From Blastomussa wellsi (Eukaryota > Cnidaria > Anthozoa > Scleractinia > Plerogyridae), in contig OX393563.1 in the NCBI GenBank assembly GCA_947652115.1, forward strand, positions 1,255,329 through 1,319,328: a DNA stretch of 64,000 nucleotides, read 5' to 3'. Below the pieces are notes generated by a model. The model searched no databases. It saw nothing but the letters and a program-made list of their open reading frames with translations, and was not told the origin of the DNA. Shown piece after piece: positions 12,001 through 24,400 of this stretch (position 1 is the stretch's first letter; every line of letters starts with the position of its first letter). Position numbers and translations under genes: made by a program.

Positions 12001-13009
12001 TATCATTGGATGACACAGAACTACATGAAATGCCTTTGTATCGTCTTGGTAATGGCAAAGTTGAGAGGTCAACAGCATTACCCATCCAAAATTCGGATTC
12101 TTCATTTTGAAAGTCAACTTGCTCTGGAAGGAGACTTGCATCGGGCATGTCACTAAAAGGTGTGATGTTGTGAAAGTACAGAACATTGCCATCAAACGTG
12201 TCTTCCTCTTCATCCACTGCTAATTCAGTGTCTTGTGAACTATCTTCTCTATGGAATGTTTGGCTATGGGACCACACATGCCCTTTCCTGCGAGCCTCCT
12301 TTTTCATTTGTGATAGCGCATTGTTAAGCATGGTAGCTCTACTCTGACCATCGAATTTGGACTGAAGTTCAAACGAATTCAGTATGATACCGTCAAGCAT
12401 GTTTTTAGTTTGAGCTTCAAAACCCATTATTTCATTAGCTGTTTCCTTAGCAGCCAAATGAATGACCTCGGTAAAAATACTTTGCTCAATGTCTGAACTC
12501 AACTGGAGAATTTCATCACGTCTCCTTTCAATTTCAAGCTCCTCGAAAAACCTTTCAGCAAAATGCGTTACTTCATGTTCAGATTTATTGTTAGGATTTT
12601 CTCGTACAATAAAATCCAGAACTTCATCGATCCACGATCTTAAGAAATCTCGAACAAAGTAGAAATCTTCCAACTGCCACGGTTCGTACGAACCGATACC
12701 CATTTCTCCATCATAAGGTTTTCTCAGCGAGTCCGTTCTTGCCTGATTTTCTTTTCTTAGCATTTGAACTTTCTTTTCAAATTCTGGAATTCTGTTTTTC
12801 ATCCTTTCAATCGCCGCTGTTAAACCCAATGGTGATGCATTTGCAGAGCTGTTTCTTGAAATTCCTGAAGAAGTTTTCGGATCCCTCTTGCCAAATTCAT
12901 TTTTCAATGAAAGTAGTCTTGCCCTTTCAAGAAGAATTTCCTCCCGTTGTTTCTCAAGTTCAATTTTTCTTGCTAAACGGGCTTCTCTTCTTTGTTGAGC
13001 TTCTTCCAT
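9090..13009 (-). CDS. Coiled-coil plus WD40-like beta-propeller protein, 2 coding exons
   Basis: Exon 13009-11205 joins 10149-9090 through ctcag|GTAATA and ttgttgcag|; phase 2 is kept and the frame continues, giving about 954 residues. Residues 1-50 are highly charged and helical, followed by more predicted helix to about 270. From about 310 there are repeated beta-propeller-like units, for example SNDSLIALGTVQGDILIWDL, LQWSFDSSLVVSLNEYGIVIIWSL, LMVGLNNGNILRLKF and MVTADEKGFINLWEY, which match WD-repeat blade spacing. The second exon continues with similar beta-strand rhythm. The start has a strong Kozak context (gccATGG). An acceptor (tttctttttag|) at 13030 implies an upstream exon, and because the frame stays open back to 13029 a few more residues could precede. 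I do not recognise the family; axonemal or scaffold proteins with this layout are possible but unproven. Confidence 0.82.
10150..11204. other. Intron of the propeller gene
   Basis: A 1055-bp intron running from GTAATAGG (11204) to ttgttgcag (10150) on the minus strand. I see no RNA gene or recognisable repeat inside. Confidence 0.75.
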
Positions 13010-13029
13010 GGCAACCTTCTCTCCGAAAA

Positions 13030-14070
13030 CTAAAAAGAAACAAAACTAGACTTTAAGGGTTGTCAAGTGCTGCCTGCCATTTTGTTTTTGTTTCCTGGAG
13101 CCCAGGACAACTCGGTGATTCGACTGTAAGCTGCATCTCGCGGAACGCGTGTGTGTCTCTCGCGCGTGACTAAGGGCCTGCAAAAACAAAATGTAACGAA
13201 AAACGATAACGTGACCGTGCGTTCCAGATCGACTTCTATGATATAGAGAACTTAAATTGACAGCGTCCAGCAATTGGTTGTACGGATAGTCAAAGTCATT
13301 CAGGATCAATCTTAAAATTTTAAGCTTATATACAACATGCGCAGTGCAAATGCGTTCCCTACAGCACCTCCTGAAGGCGCTGGCTCACAAACTTCGTAGC
13401 AACTTTATCCTGCTTTGCCACAAGACTTTCGCCTTAGAAAGGTGAATGAAATTGCTGCGACTCTTGCCCTTTTGAACCTTCTACATAAGGTGTCTTTGCT
13501 GCTTAGGTAATTCGTCAAGAAAAACACCAAAAAACATCTTGGGGAATTTAATTCACAGGAGGTAATGCGTGGTTCAATTTTCCCTGTAACCACCCCCCCC
13601 CGGGCACACCCCCGGGCATTTGCCATTTTTAACTATTTTGCGGTCTATTCCCCACCCCCGGGACTCTTCGTCGACCACAAGTCCGTCCTTTTGTGTACAA
13701 ATTCGAGATAAAAATACTGATTTCTGTAAAAATAGCAAAAGAAGTACACGAGGAAGTTTTTTCAAGAACTACACTTTTCTCAAAGCGACCAAAAAGTCCC
13801 TGGCTTCTCTTGACATGTTATCGCGACGTCGTCCTTACAATAAAGTTATAAGGGCCGACTTGCAATTGTTGCACGACTACTCAACTCATGAATTTGAAAG
13901 CTTTTCTATCTACTTCAAGCAGTTTCCAATGCCAACCTCGTTCCCAGGGTCTTTTCAACTGCCAGCGTTACTGCAGATCCCGAGCGGGTCTGATTGCCCA
14001 CATGAGAGCCTGTATAAGATAGGCCTCAACTCATTGCAAGACAGTCATCTTCAGCAACGAAGGACAGCCA
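13030..14070. other. Upstream region of the propeller gene
   Basis: Likely 5' untranslated exon(s) and promoter of the minus-strand propeller gene. It includes a C/G-rich run at 13593-13619 and the word cctcgttcccagg (13928), which recurs at 57397 and 60839 and marks a dispersed repeat. A plus-strand open frame starting at 13620 is not credible as a gene because its second half is a translated ATT microsatellite. Confidence 0.45.
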
Positions 14071-14073
14071 TTA

Positions 14074-14124
<51 letters not shown>

Positions 14125-14199
14125 TTATTTTTATTATTATTATTTTTATTATTTATTATTATTATTATTATTATTTATTATTATTATTATTATTATTAT
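14071..14199. repeat. (ATT)n microsatellite
   Basis: Imperfect ATT/TTA trinucleotide array of about 129 bp, interrupted by T insertions. Confidence 0.97.
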
Positions 14200-14329
14200 C
14201 TAATTTTTACTTCTTTTATGTAAGTAAGTTATTTTTGTTATTAGTATTATTACTTTATATAATAAATATTGTAATAAGTTCCACATGGATGCATGTAAGA
14301 TTCGAGTTTTATTTCTCAATAAAGGTTGA

Positions 14330-14331
<2 letters not shown>

Positions 14332-14410
<79 letters not shown>
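14332..14410. repeat. (ATT)n microsatellite
   Basis: Near-perfect ATT array of about 79 bp, 130 bp downstream of the first one. The two probably share an origin. Confidence 0.97.
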
Positions 14411-14414
<4 letters not shown>

Positions 14415-16187
14415 CATAAATAACAGAGACTACATATATAGCATACGAAATAATGAAGACTACATTTTATAAAGAAAACTGAAGGAAAAATTTAACCCGT
14501 ACGTCTCGCCACTTCCTCGAAAGAATAGGAAAGGAGCTCGAAAACAGCGAACAGAACGATAAGTATATTTAAATTTTAAAAGATTATTCTTCTCTAACCA
14601 GACGGCTACAAGTGTTACAGATTTTCCCTGGATATAGGCAATCTCCTTCGCGCGGTATGGCACAATCGTGTCAACCGATAAGTGACGTACTGGGAAAAAC
14701 ATCGAGAAATGAAATTTCAAATTTCAATTTCAGCCCCTCTGGGCTGAAAATCACAAACACCTTTTTACTGTAAGATTTGCCCTGAAAGCCGGGTTGAAAA
14801 TCACAAACATCTTTTTAAGACTTCACACTTTATTATTTTTAAATTAAATGTTACAAAAAGGGCATGCCCGCAACTAGCAACAGCTAATCTAGGCGGACCA
14901 TGCCTTTTCGAAAATTAAGGTGGCTCTGAACCCCCTCCACAGAATTTTTTTAAACTTTGCGTAAAGTTGCATCTTTCTCATGCTTATCAAAATTCGGTAA
15001 TAAAAAATAGGGGTCACCGAGCTCGTTTTTGAGTTATTAGCAGCTAAAGCTAAAATTAAGGGTGTTTTCAGCAGGTCATATTGTTTCTATGGTAACCTAT
15101 TATGTCACGAAAATGATAACAACGTGTTCACCAATGATTGGGCAGTTTTTTAATACCGTGATTGTAGCATCAACTGATAAAGAGTTGTTTCAATAACCCA
15201 TCAAATTCTAAGTCTTTGAAAGGTACACATCAACCGACCTAAAAACTCAGCGATTCTAACCAGGCTGATATTCGCCATCGCCCATGTTATCAGGCCCTCA
15301 GATTCTTGTCAATAGATCAATTTGTACACATTGCTTTGATGTAGTAAAGATTAAACATAATCACTACGTTAATTATACGTACATGCATGGAATGTCCATT
15401 GGAAAAATATGTTATTAATTAGGCATAGAAAAATATCGAACTTGTTTAAACTACTACAGCTCGCAGATTATAACAGTCGTAACAGTAAAGGAAAAAGAAA
15501 GTTAGCCGTTTCTCTATAGCTAGCGCTCAGACATGCAGAAAGACTTGTAAAATACTTTTGAGCTTTCAGTAAAGAGAATTATGATTACTGAACATTCATA
15601 TCGTTCTAATTAAGAAAACATGTCTTCCATAAGACGCCACAGTAATCTTGTTTTCGGCATAGTATTTACATTATTGTAATATCTTCCTTTCAAGTTTTCT
15701 CACACACGGGTTTGAATGAATATTCCACACCTTTTGCTTTCATTAATATATTAACACACTGCTTCTTAGGTTAACCGCCAGAACTATTTTATGAGCACAG
15801 GTCCTTACAATATAGCATTCACAAAAAGCAAGACATTTGCTGCTAAATGGCATTGTTACGTACTGTTATTCTTCAGTGTTATTCTGAAGAAACTAACCAG
15901 AGGCTGAAAATTGTATTATCATTAATATTACTTTATAGAACCAAATGAAACGATTTTTGATAGCTGTCCATTAAAGTAATGTAATCATATCATACAACAT
16001 AGATGAACTTGAATTTTTATAAGTAATCAAAATGTAGAAAATATATTTATAAAGAATGAAAGGACTCCGTGATTTAGCTGAGTCGTCCCCAGTCGTCAAG
16101 AAAATAGCAAGACGCCACTTTCCCATCATTCTCCGCGTCTGCTATCATTTCGTATAAGAGACGACTGGGGATGAGTCAGATGATTAA
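14411..16187. other. AT-rich intergenic region
   Basis: No gene seen. At 14733-14815 the phrase gaaaatcacaaaca(c/t)ctttt occurs twice, 65 bp apart. At 14918 the word ttaaggtggct matches the end of the TTAA-flanked MITE at 40504, suggesting a decayed copy whose other end I could not find. The rest is unremarkable. Confidence 0.45.
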
Positions 16188-16570
16188 GAGGATCCATGAT
16201 CCACCGTAAGGAAAAAGAAGGCGACTGGTACATTTACCTGCAATGCTTTGCGCGGGAAACCCTAAGAGCGTATAAACACAAAGAAACGTTGTTAGTCATT
16301 CAAACTCGACAAGAGCGATATTGTTAGTAGTAGGAACGACTTCCGTCGTACCATACCTTGCTGTATGCCCAGTGGGCTTTGCTTGGTTCGCAAGGTATTG
16401 TGGTAAAATGTACAGCCGCCATCTTCGCATTGCCCATAATACACCTTGTTTACCCCCAAAATTTTGCCTGTAATACCCAGGAGAATTGGGAAACAAAGGT
16501 TATGCATAATTTTGGGGGGTAAACAAGGTGTATTATGGGCAATGCGAAACTGGCCAATGGTGGATTGGCA
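16188..16570. mobile_element. Repeat with a second MITE nested inside it
   Basis: The outer repeat (atccaccgtaagg... near 16195 to ggtggattgg near 16565) is homologous to the copy at 57416-58221: both contain ggcgactggtacatt, aatgctttgcgcg and taggaacgacttccgt in the same order. A palindromic MITE sits inside at 16424-16548, with arms ttcgcattgcccataataca and its complement joined through the word aaaattttg. The 57-kb copy carries a different insertion. Confidence 0.7.
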
Positions 16571-18490
16571 TTCAGTTGAACCAAACACTTTTCAGTGAAG
16601 TTTTCAAAATCAGAGCAGATAAGCAGACGGCGCCCAAAGTCACTTGCCGCATCAAGTTTAAATACACTTTCAAACGGTCAAAAATGACCTGGATTTTTGC
16701 AGAATTCATTTGATTGTGACTTTTTATGAACATTAATTTCATACGGAAATTTCAAAGAATTACACGTAATTAATTCATATATAAAAGGATTTTCAAAACT
16801 GGGTCAAAGGAAATTTTGAGCAAAACTCGTGCAACCGTTTTTTCTCGCCAGAAACTACCTCCAACGTTGACGCTATAAAAATTAAAAGAAATGTAAGTTT
16901 CTTTTTTCCTTCCCCGCTCTTTCATCGTTAGCTCAGTGCTGTTATCTCATTTTTTTTCCTTTGCTCCATTCTCGGCCCGATTTCATATCATAATTGACAG
17001 GAAAAACATAATCTTTTGAGCACAACGTGAAAAGGTGGTCAGAATTTCTTTGACCCGGTTTTGATAACTTCAGTTATATATACATATTAGCAGACATAGT
17101 TGTTATAATAATTAAATTATGCACCAGAGAACCTTGTCCACCAGCTAACAGATTTATACATGCCGGCGTGTCTATATTTACAAATGTCATCAATTTATTT
17201 TTGGCATCGCTTAGCATCTATGAACAAGTAAATAACTATGTATAACTTTCGTGGCATTATCCGCGGCACACTGCAAACATCACGAACTCATAATTTAGAA
17301 TTTCGATATACATCGTGTTCAATATGATTACAAATGTATACAACAGTGACCAGGTTTCTGGAAATACATTAAGCTGCGAGTCTCTTTATGTATACTGTAC
17401 TATCTACACGACTGAAGCAATGAGTTTTAAGTATACATGTACAGCCACGCAGGCTAATAATCGTGTTGAAAATGTGAGGTGCACGTGTATGGTGGTATCG
17501 TATTGTATCAGTGCATATATACGAGACATAGTTGTGGTGTATTTTTGACCAGAGGGCATGGCTAACTGGAGTCACATTGAAATAACACAAAATTGTGTGC
17601 ACAACATTATTTAACCTGACATTATCCTAATACTAGAAAATTTAAGCAGCTTCTTGTAGTACATATTTATAGCGTGCCCTGAAGCATACAACCAATCAGG
17701 AGCCTAGAAAAGCTGCATATTCCACAAGGGTCGGAAGTTTCCCAGCGTTCATTACGGTTTCAAGTTTTCCCGCCAAAACCCAGGCCGGAAGTGCGCGCCA
17801 TTTTTTCATTCAACTCAGTTTAAATTTTGCGAGAAAATTTTCAAACATGAATCAAGAAAGAAACAATTCCCTCGGATTCGACAATATATAGTTTTGATCT
17901 TCGTAAAAACCTGATACTACTAACTGGAGATGGGAAACTGTGTGCAGGCGTCGAGGAATTTTATACCAAACAGAATTCTCCACGACTTTAATACCAACTC
18001 CAGGACAACTTATGGGCTATCCAAAAAGCAGATGGAGAAATCTTAACCGGATACGGTAACATAATATTTCAAGTGTTTCACGATAAACTATTTAAACATG
18101 TATATTCACTCGAAGTTGTACCTTTCTGTAAGTTGTGTTAGAGCCATGGGATGAAATAGTTATGGAATGTTCTCTCGTGGCATACCGTGAATATCCCACT
18201 CGTGACTTGAAAATCAAGTCACTCGTGGGATATATCACTGAATGGAAACATATCTAGTACATATTACGAAATTTTCAAAAATTATACAGAATTGGCAAGG
18301 GAAGTACCACTAATGTAGTAGTTACATGTACGAGAAAGATCTCACGCTCAGCGTTGATCCACTCTGGACAACATTGTAGGTACTAACACAAGAGTGTCAC
18401 AGAGGGCACTGTAACTGCAATTAATAGCACTTTGCCTGCATGCATGTGTCCAATGGAAATACTTTAATTATCTGCAGGAACTAAGTACTT
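16571..18490. other. Intergenic, 3' flank of the death-domain gene
   Basis: No convincing coding sequence. Position 17763-17772 has an E2F-like word (tttcccgcc) in a locally GC-richer patch (17740-17810), a possible but unsupported promoter. An imperfect hairpin lies at 18191-18233 (atatcccactcgtgacttga, then its near-complement after aaa). Nothing else is recognised. Confidence 0.4.
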
Positions 18491-21400
18491 TTAACTTTCA
18501 CTTTCATCCGGATGGTCCTCTACAGGTGCAAGAAGATTATTTTCTTCCAGCATCAGGTCAATGTCATCACCTAATATAAAACAAAGATGATTTTTACTTA
18601 TATTAAATAAAAAATTCACACTGGACCAGGTTTTAATATAAGAATATGCAAAATGGCTTGCCAGCATTGAAGTTAAATCAAGTAGAAAGCTAAGTCAGAA
18701 AGATGCTACAGGTCCCGTTTATTAATAATTCTGCATGTCATGTTATTTTTACTCAAATGCAAGTTCCTCAGCTTATGCATGTACTAACAAACAAAGCAAG
18801 CAAATAATGAAAATTAATAGCAGGGTTGCGAACTAAAAGTTAAGAGCACTTGCGATTTGGGTGAGTGACCTTCACACTGCACTGGCAGCTTCACTCACCT
18901 AGTGTCCTCTCCACACAGTAAAAACAATTTGGCAACTAGCCCCTCCCCCGTAAACATCTAAAAAATTCTCAGCAGTGTTATTGTTCTTGCTAGCTGAAGC
19001 AGATACCTTCCTTAAACACTGCGGGAAGATAGCTCCAGATTTTATAATATATTCGTAATATACAGTGACTGATGAACAATAATGAAGAGGAAGTCATCTT
19101 TTGTGTGTTAACAAGACAGGAGTAAATGCGATCCACCGCTCATGTGAAATTTCAAAATGGTCAACATTTGAAAGAATAATGGAATTTAAGCTCGTGGACA
19201 GTGTAAATTATTTTAGTTTTTTGTGGAAGGCAGAGAGCTTCACTTGGTTCTGGTAGTTGTTGACTTCTGTTGAGAGGATTCTGATCTAAGTTCGTAAACC
19301 AGCTTTCCATAGTATTCTGGATATAACCAGGCGAGTGATCTGTGATGTCTACTCGCCTGACAGTTTTGACACTCAGCTAGGCAAGCAGGTGACCGCTAAT
19401 TCACAACCCTGTTAATGCCTGCGTTGCAAGTATTCCCACAGGATTGAATAAACAGTTTTCAACATTTTAGCCGATGTATCATAGTTTGAACAGGAAATAA
19501 TGAGCCTTAGGGGGCTGTTTCCTCATCTCTTTTTTTCAAGCCCCCAGTAATGCTTATGCAGACTAATAATGAAATAAATAAAAAGAAGTTTATCAGTACT
19601 AAACCCTGGCAGCGGCAGACAACTTCAACTTACTTGAAAAATATTTCTGAAGGACATCTAAAACATCTTGTCTTTTCATAGCCACGAGTGCCAGAACAAG
19701 TTCCTCAAATGTCAGATCAGGCTCACAATTCTCAATACTTTTAAACAGCAATTTAGTTGGGCTATTCGTGTCTTCTGTGGGTTCAAAGATTTTGCATTTT
19801 TCTTGTGGAATTTTAAGCTCCTTTGCAAGATGTCTCCAGTGTGGAGAGGGAGGGTCTTCATTCAGCAAGTCTGTGATTTGATCCAGCAAATCAGAGTCGT
19901 CTAAAATGTCTTTCACAGGTTCATCCCCTGCAACAAAGAATTATCTTAAAAGGAACCTTATTACCAACATTTACATTGACATATGACCTCAGAAATCAAA
20001 ACACCTACAAAAACATTTCCAAGATTTTCATCAATCATACATCACGTAGCATTTCGCACAAGCAATCACAAAAAAGAACTGGCAATAAGTATTTTTTCCG
20101 TGAATGAAACTGACATCTTTACAGAAAATTAATTGCATACTCTCATGTTTCTACGCCATGCAAAAAATCTATCAGTAAGTACTTCCTGTTTGGGATAAAC
20201 TGCTATTTATTCACACTATCCAAAGAATTTACACACTACTTATATTATAAATAAGTAAAAGAAAAAGAAAAAGAATGATATTAGGTCATAATGGGCAGTG
20301 TCCAAAGGAGCGGAGCTTTCTAGTTGAACACTGCCATGGCTATAAAGTAAATAAATAATGGCAGCACAAACATAGATAAAATTAATAAACTGGACGATTA
20401 ATCTTAACAAGTAGAGTAAGTAAAGTAAAGTGAGATGAAATTTATTATTAATTTCTTAAAGTTTAAAAGCAGGAAGGAGCCAGATTATTTTATTCTGCAT
20501 GAAGCCAGCAGTGAACTTAACTTTGATTACTTAAAAGATGACATTTCCATTTAACTGCATGTACTAATGAATACCTGGAATTCCAGCATTGTCCAAGACT
20601 TCAACAGCATCTTGTCTGCCAATGGACACCAAGCATACTTTCAAGTGCTCTAATGTCAACTCTGGATCAAATATAGGAATGTACTTTAACAGCATCAAGG
20701 ATGAATTATGCCGCTGATTAGAACCAAAGTTCCTTAATACACGGTGTGGTACACTCAGCTGTAGAGCCAGACCTTTCCAGTCATTCTTTCTTTTTTGATC
20801 AAGTTTTAATGCCAACCGACCAAGAATATCTGTGTCGTCTCTTTCCACAAGGCTGCCAACAACACTGTCCTTGCTGATTATACCACCTGGTGGACAAGTG
20901 TAAACAAGTAAAAATGAATCAAATTTTCTGAAAAGAGTACAGCCTAACAGCCACCTACCAGCCTCTGAAAAATTTTAAGGAGTACAAACTTTTAAATAGA
21001 CCCTACTTGCTTTGCCAATTGCAAGGGGTCAGTACAGTGCTTAAGTTAACTGCAGTTTCTGGAGCATGCAGTAGCCCCAGCTAGTACTAAGTACTGTTTT
21101 TGCCACTCCACGGAATGAGAAAACCTATGGTATTACACTACTGGCAGGGAGAGGGGAGGGGAAAGAAACTGACACAGTAAAGTACCAAAAAACAAAGATT
21201 CAAGGCCCAACCAATCCCAAGTCCCATGCAATATCAATTACAGTGCCATAGTCCTTCCAAACCCTGGCCCCTTGCTAACCTTTCACAAAGGTATGATTCC
21301 TCAGCTTATTATCCATTTGCCACTTTAATCTCACCTCACAGTCCCTGGTAGGACTGCTAAGTGAGGCCCCAAAGTGACTGCTACATAACACTTGACCCAG

Positions 21401-24400
21401 TTTTCTTTTCCTTCCGAAAGTGACAAATTTAGCTCATTTTTCCCTAGCTGCATTTTGTCTGCAACAACAACAGTATGTGAAGAAAACAATGACATTATAA
21501 TAGCAAACGTCTATCCACAGAAGAGACAACTATTAAAGTTCTTCGCATATACCTCCAATTTTTCTGTCTAGTAGTTGGGCTATGTCATGCCTATCAATTT
21601 CCTTAAGGGCCTCCTTAATATCTTGAATGGTAAGCTGAGGTTTTGTTGCTGTTAAGAACACAAACAAGTCTTCTGTTGGACTGGTAGCTGAGAATGTACC
21701 ACAGTGCTCGTATGCCTCTGGGGGAATATCCAACAGCTCAGCCAGATCTCTCCAACAAGGCACTCTTCCATATTGGTATTCTGTGTCTAGGCATTTTCCA
21801 AGATCTCTCAGAATGGGAGGGTTGTTGGTGACTGTCTCCGTCAGTAGAGATTCTGATAAAAGGTAAATAAGCTCTGAGTTACACATGCCCAACCATTAAT
21901 TTGTGCATTTGGAAGAGAGGAGAGGTAGTCAGACGTTTCTATCCTCCACTGATGCCTCTACATTGACAACTAATAAATTTCTGATCTCCTGCTTCTCAGT
22001 CCACTCCTTTCCTTTCCCATATTGCGCATCCTCACTCACGGCCTGACACTAACTTTTCAACTTACTAGTCTAGTGGCTAGAGATAACTTAGATAATACTA
22101 CCCAAAAAAGGTTTTTACTAGTCCAGCGTTGATGTTGGCTAGGTCCAACAGAATTATTAGCAAGACTTGAAAGTACAATGCAAGCGACTCTCTTTGAATA
22201 TATATAATGTGGGTAAATGCATCATACTTAAACCAGTTCCAATAATAAAATGTGCTTGAAAACGCTTAGATATTTACGTTATGTTAGATATGCTAAGTAT
22301 TTCCCGTCTCATTGATGCTTTCGTGGCAATTCTTGAACCGAAAGCAAGCCAAGTAAAAGGCCAACAAAAGCATAAATTAAAAAGATGTGAGAAAAGGAGA
22401 AAGAAAAGTGAAAAATAAAAATAAAGAAACCAAAAAGCCGAAAGAGGTGGGTCACTTTCTCATCCAAAAACTCAAAATTTTGATTTGTGCGCATGCCCGA
22501 GCTAAAATGTTGTTAAATGCGATGCTAGTGAAAAACCCGGCATGTCTTTATTTTGCAAATGCATTTTGGAGAAATTTGAAGCATATTTAGCCTACAGCTG
22601 ACTAGAAAATGTTCAAAATGTCAAAAAAACACGTTTTTGAGTCAATGGGTTAATGAGGATTAACTTGAATGAATGTGTTTAATAGCTGTTATTGAAGTTG
22701 AGCCTGCGATAATATGTAACAATTATTCCATGAGCCCGCGTTGGACATGAGGTGATAAATAACCAACGAGCGCATAGCGCGAGTTGGTTATAATCACCAC
22801 ATATCCAACAAGGGCGGATAGAATAATTGTTTTAGTAAATTCTCAACCTCGGTTATTGTCGTAAGAATTTTAAAACAGTACACTTGTTCAGTCTACTTTT
22901 ATATTATTAATAATGCGGACATTTCAGTTTGACCTAAACGAAGCGATTGGATAAAAAGGCGGCAAAATCAGTGGTGCGTTGTTCGCACTGTAAGTTGAAT
23001 GAAACACAGGAAGAAAGCTAGCGAGATAAAAACAACTTCTTCATAAACATTCCTGGCACAATCTCCTCTAAAGTTGTCTTTATCGTGGAACATCTGGACA
23101 AACAATGTTGGTTAACGGGAAGATCCGAAATATTGCGAAGCTGAACATTGCATTACTTGTACAAAACAAATCGAGCTTAATGTTTACAGCTGTCTACTGA
23201 TCTCGCGATTGATCAAGAATGATTCCAAATTAACCGTGTTGAAACAAAGATGATTTTTTAGCTCAGAACTGATCAATTCCTCTGAAGAAAAGGATGAAGC
23301 AAACTGTCACTGAATTGCTGCAAGGATGAAAAGGGAGAGAGAGAGATTGATCTTCGAAGATAATTTCACTGTTGGAAGCCGATGTTGTCTGTAAAAATTA
23401 TATACCGTCACAAAGAAATTGCCGCTTCGTGTGCTCCTTTGAAAGCTTGGCCCCGCTGGAACTGACAAGCCTAGTCCAGATATAAGGTAACAAACTTTAC
23501 TGAATTGCTAGACTTATTTATGCTGATACTCTGTTTTCACTTTCTGGACAAAATTGTGATGAATAAGTTTCGGATCTTCCCATAAACGCAGTGTTAATAT
23601 TCACTCCTTTTTGTTGTTTTTTTTTTAACATTTTCACCTAAATGTTTCGTATCGAACTCAATGGTTCTTGGTAGAGTTTACCTGTTGCTTTAATGGAAAA
23701 TGCTTTTTATATTTAATGACTAAGTTGTCTCTAGTAAGTGTTTCTTCTCCTGGCGAGCAAAATTGTAAGCACATAACCCATCCATTTTCCATACAAGGTA
23801 AAACCTCGGTTATTCGCTATTAACCGAGGTTTTGTGAGCCAATCAGAAAGCTAGAAATGCAATAACCGAGGTTGAGAATTTACTAAATTCTTTTAAAAAG
23901 TCAGCATGCGAATGAGGCGAAAGGGTCAAAACATCGGACAACACAATGCACAATGACCCGTTAGCCTCGTTTGTATGCCAAACCACTGATAACTCCAATA
24001 AGAGTCACTGGAAATGATAAAGATGCAAAAGTAAGTAGTCATGAGGTAAATGAAAGAGATATCAAAATGTGGATCATCCATTAGAAAATGACAACATGCA
24101 TTGATGTTGTGCCAACCAGTACCTAAAGTTAACAACAACACAGCCAGAGAAGGATTTGAATTATATAAAGGGCACAAATATTAGTTTTTCTAAAATTACT
24201 AACTAAGATCATATGCACACCCTCATTGATTGATAGGTATGTTTACAATAGATGAGAGTTTGTAAACATGGTTGTGATGTTTTAGTTTTGTGCATAATTG
24301 TACAAAATGAATTATTTTAAAAAAGCAACAGTAAGAGGACATTTTCCAGGTTTACATAGCCTCATCTAGTAAACACTCAGTGGTTTGGGAGAATTCCCAA

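Noticed and set aside
13620..14423. 267-residue plus-strand open frame
   Set aside because: The second half is poly-Ile/Tyr/Leu translated from the ATT microsatellites, and the first half has no domain or splice support.
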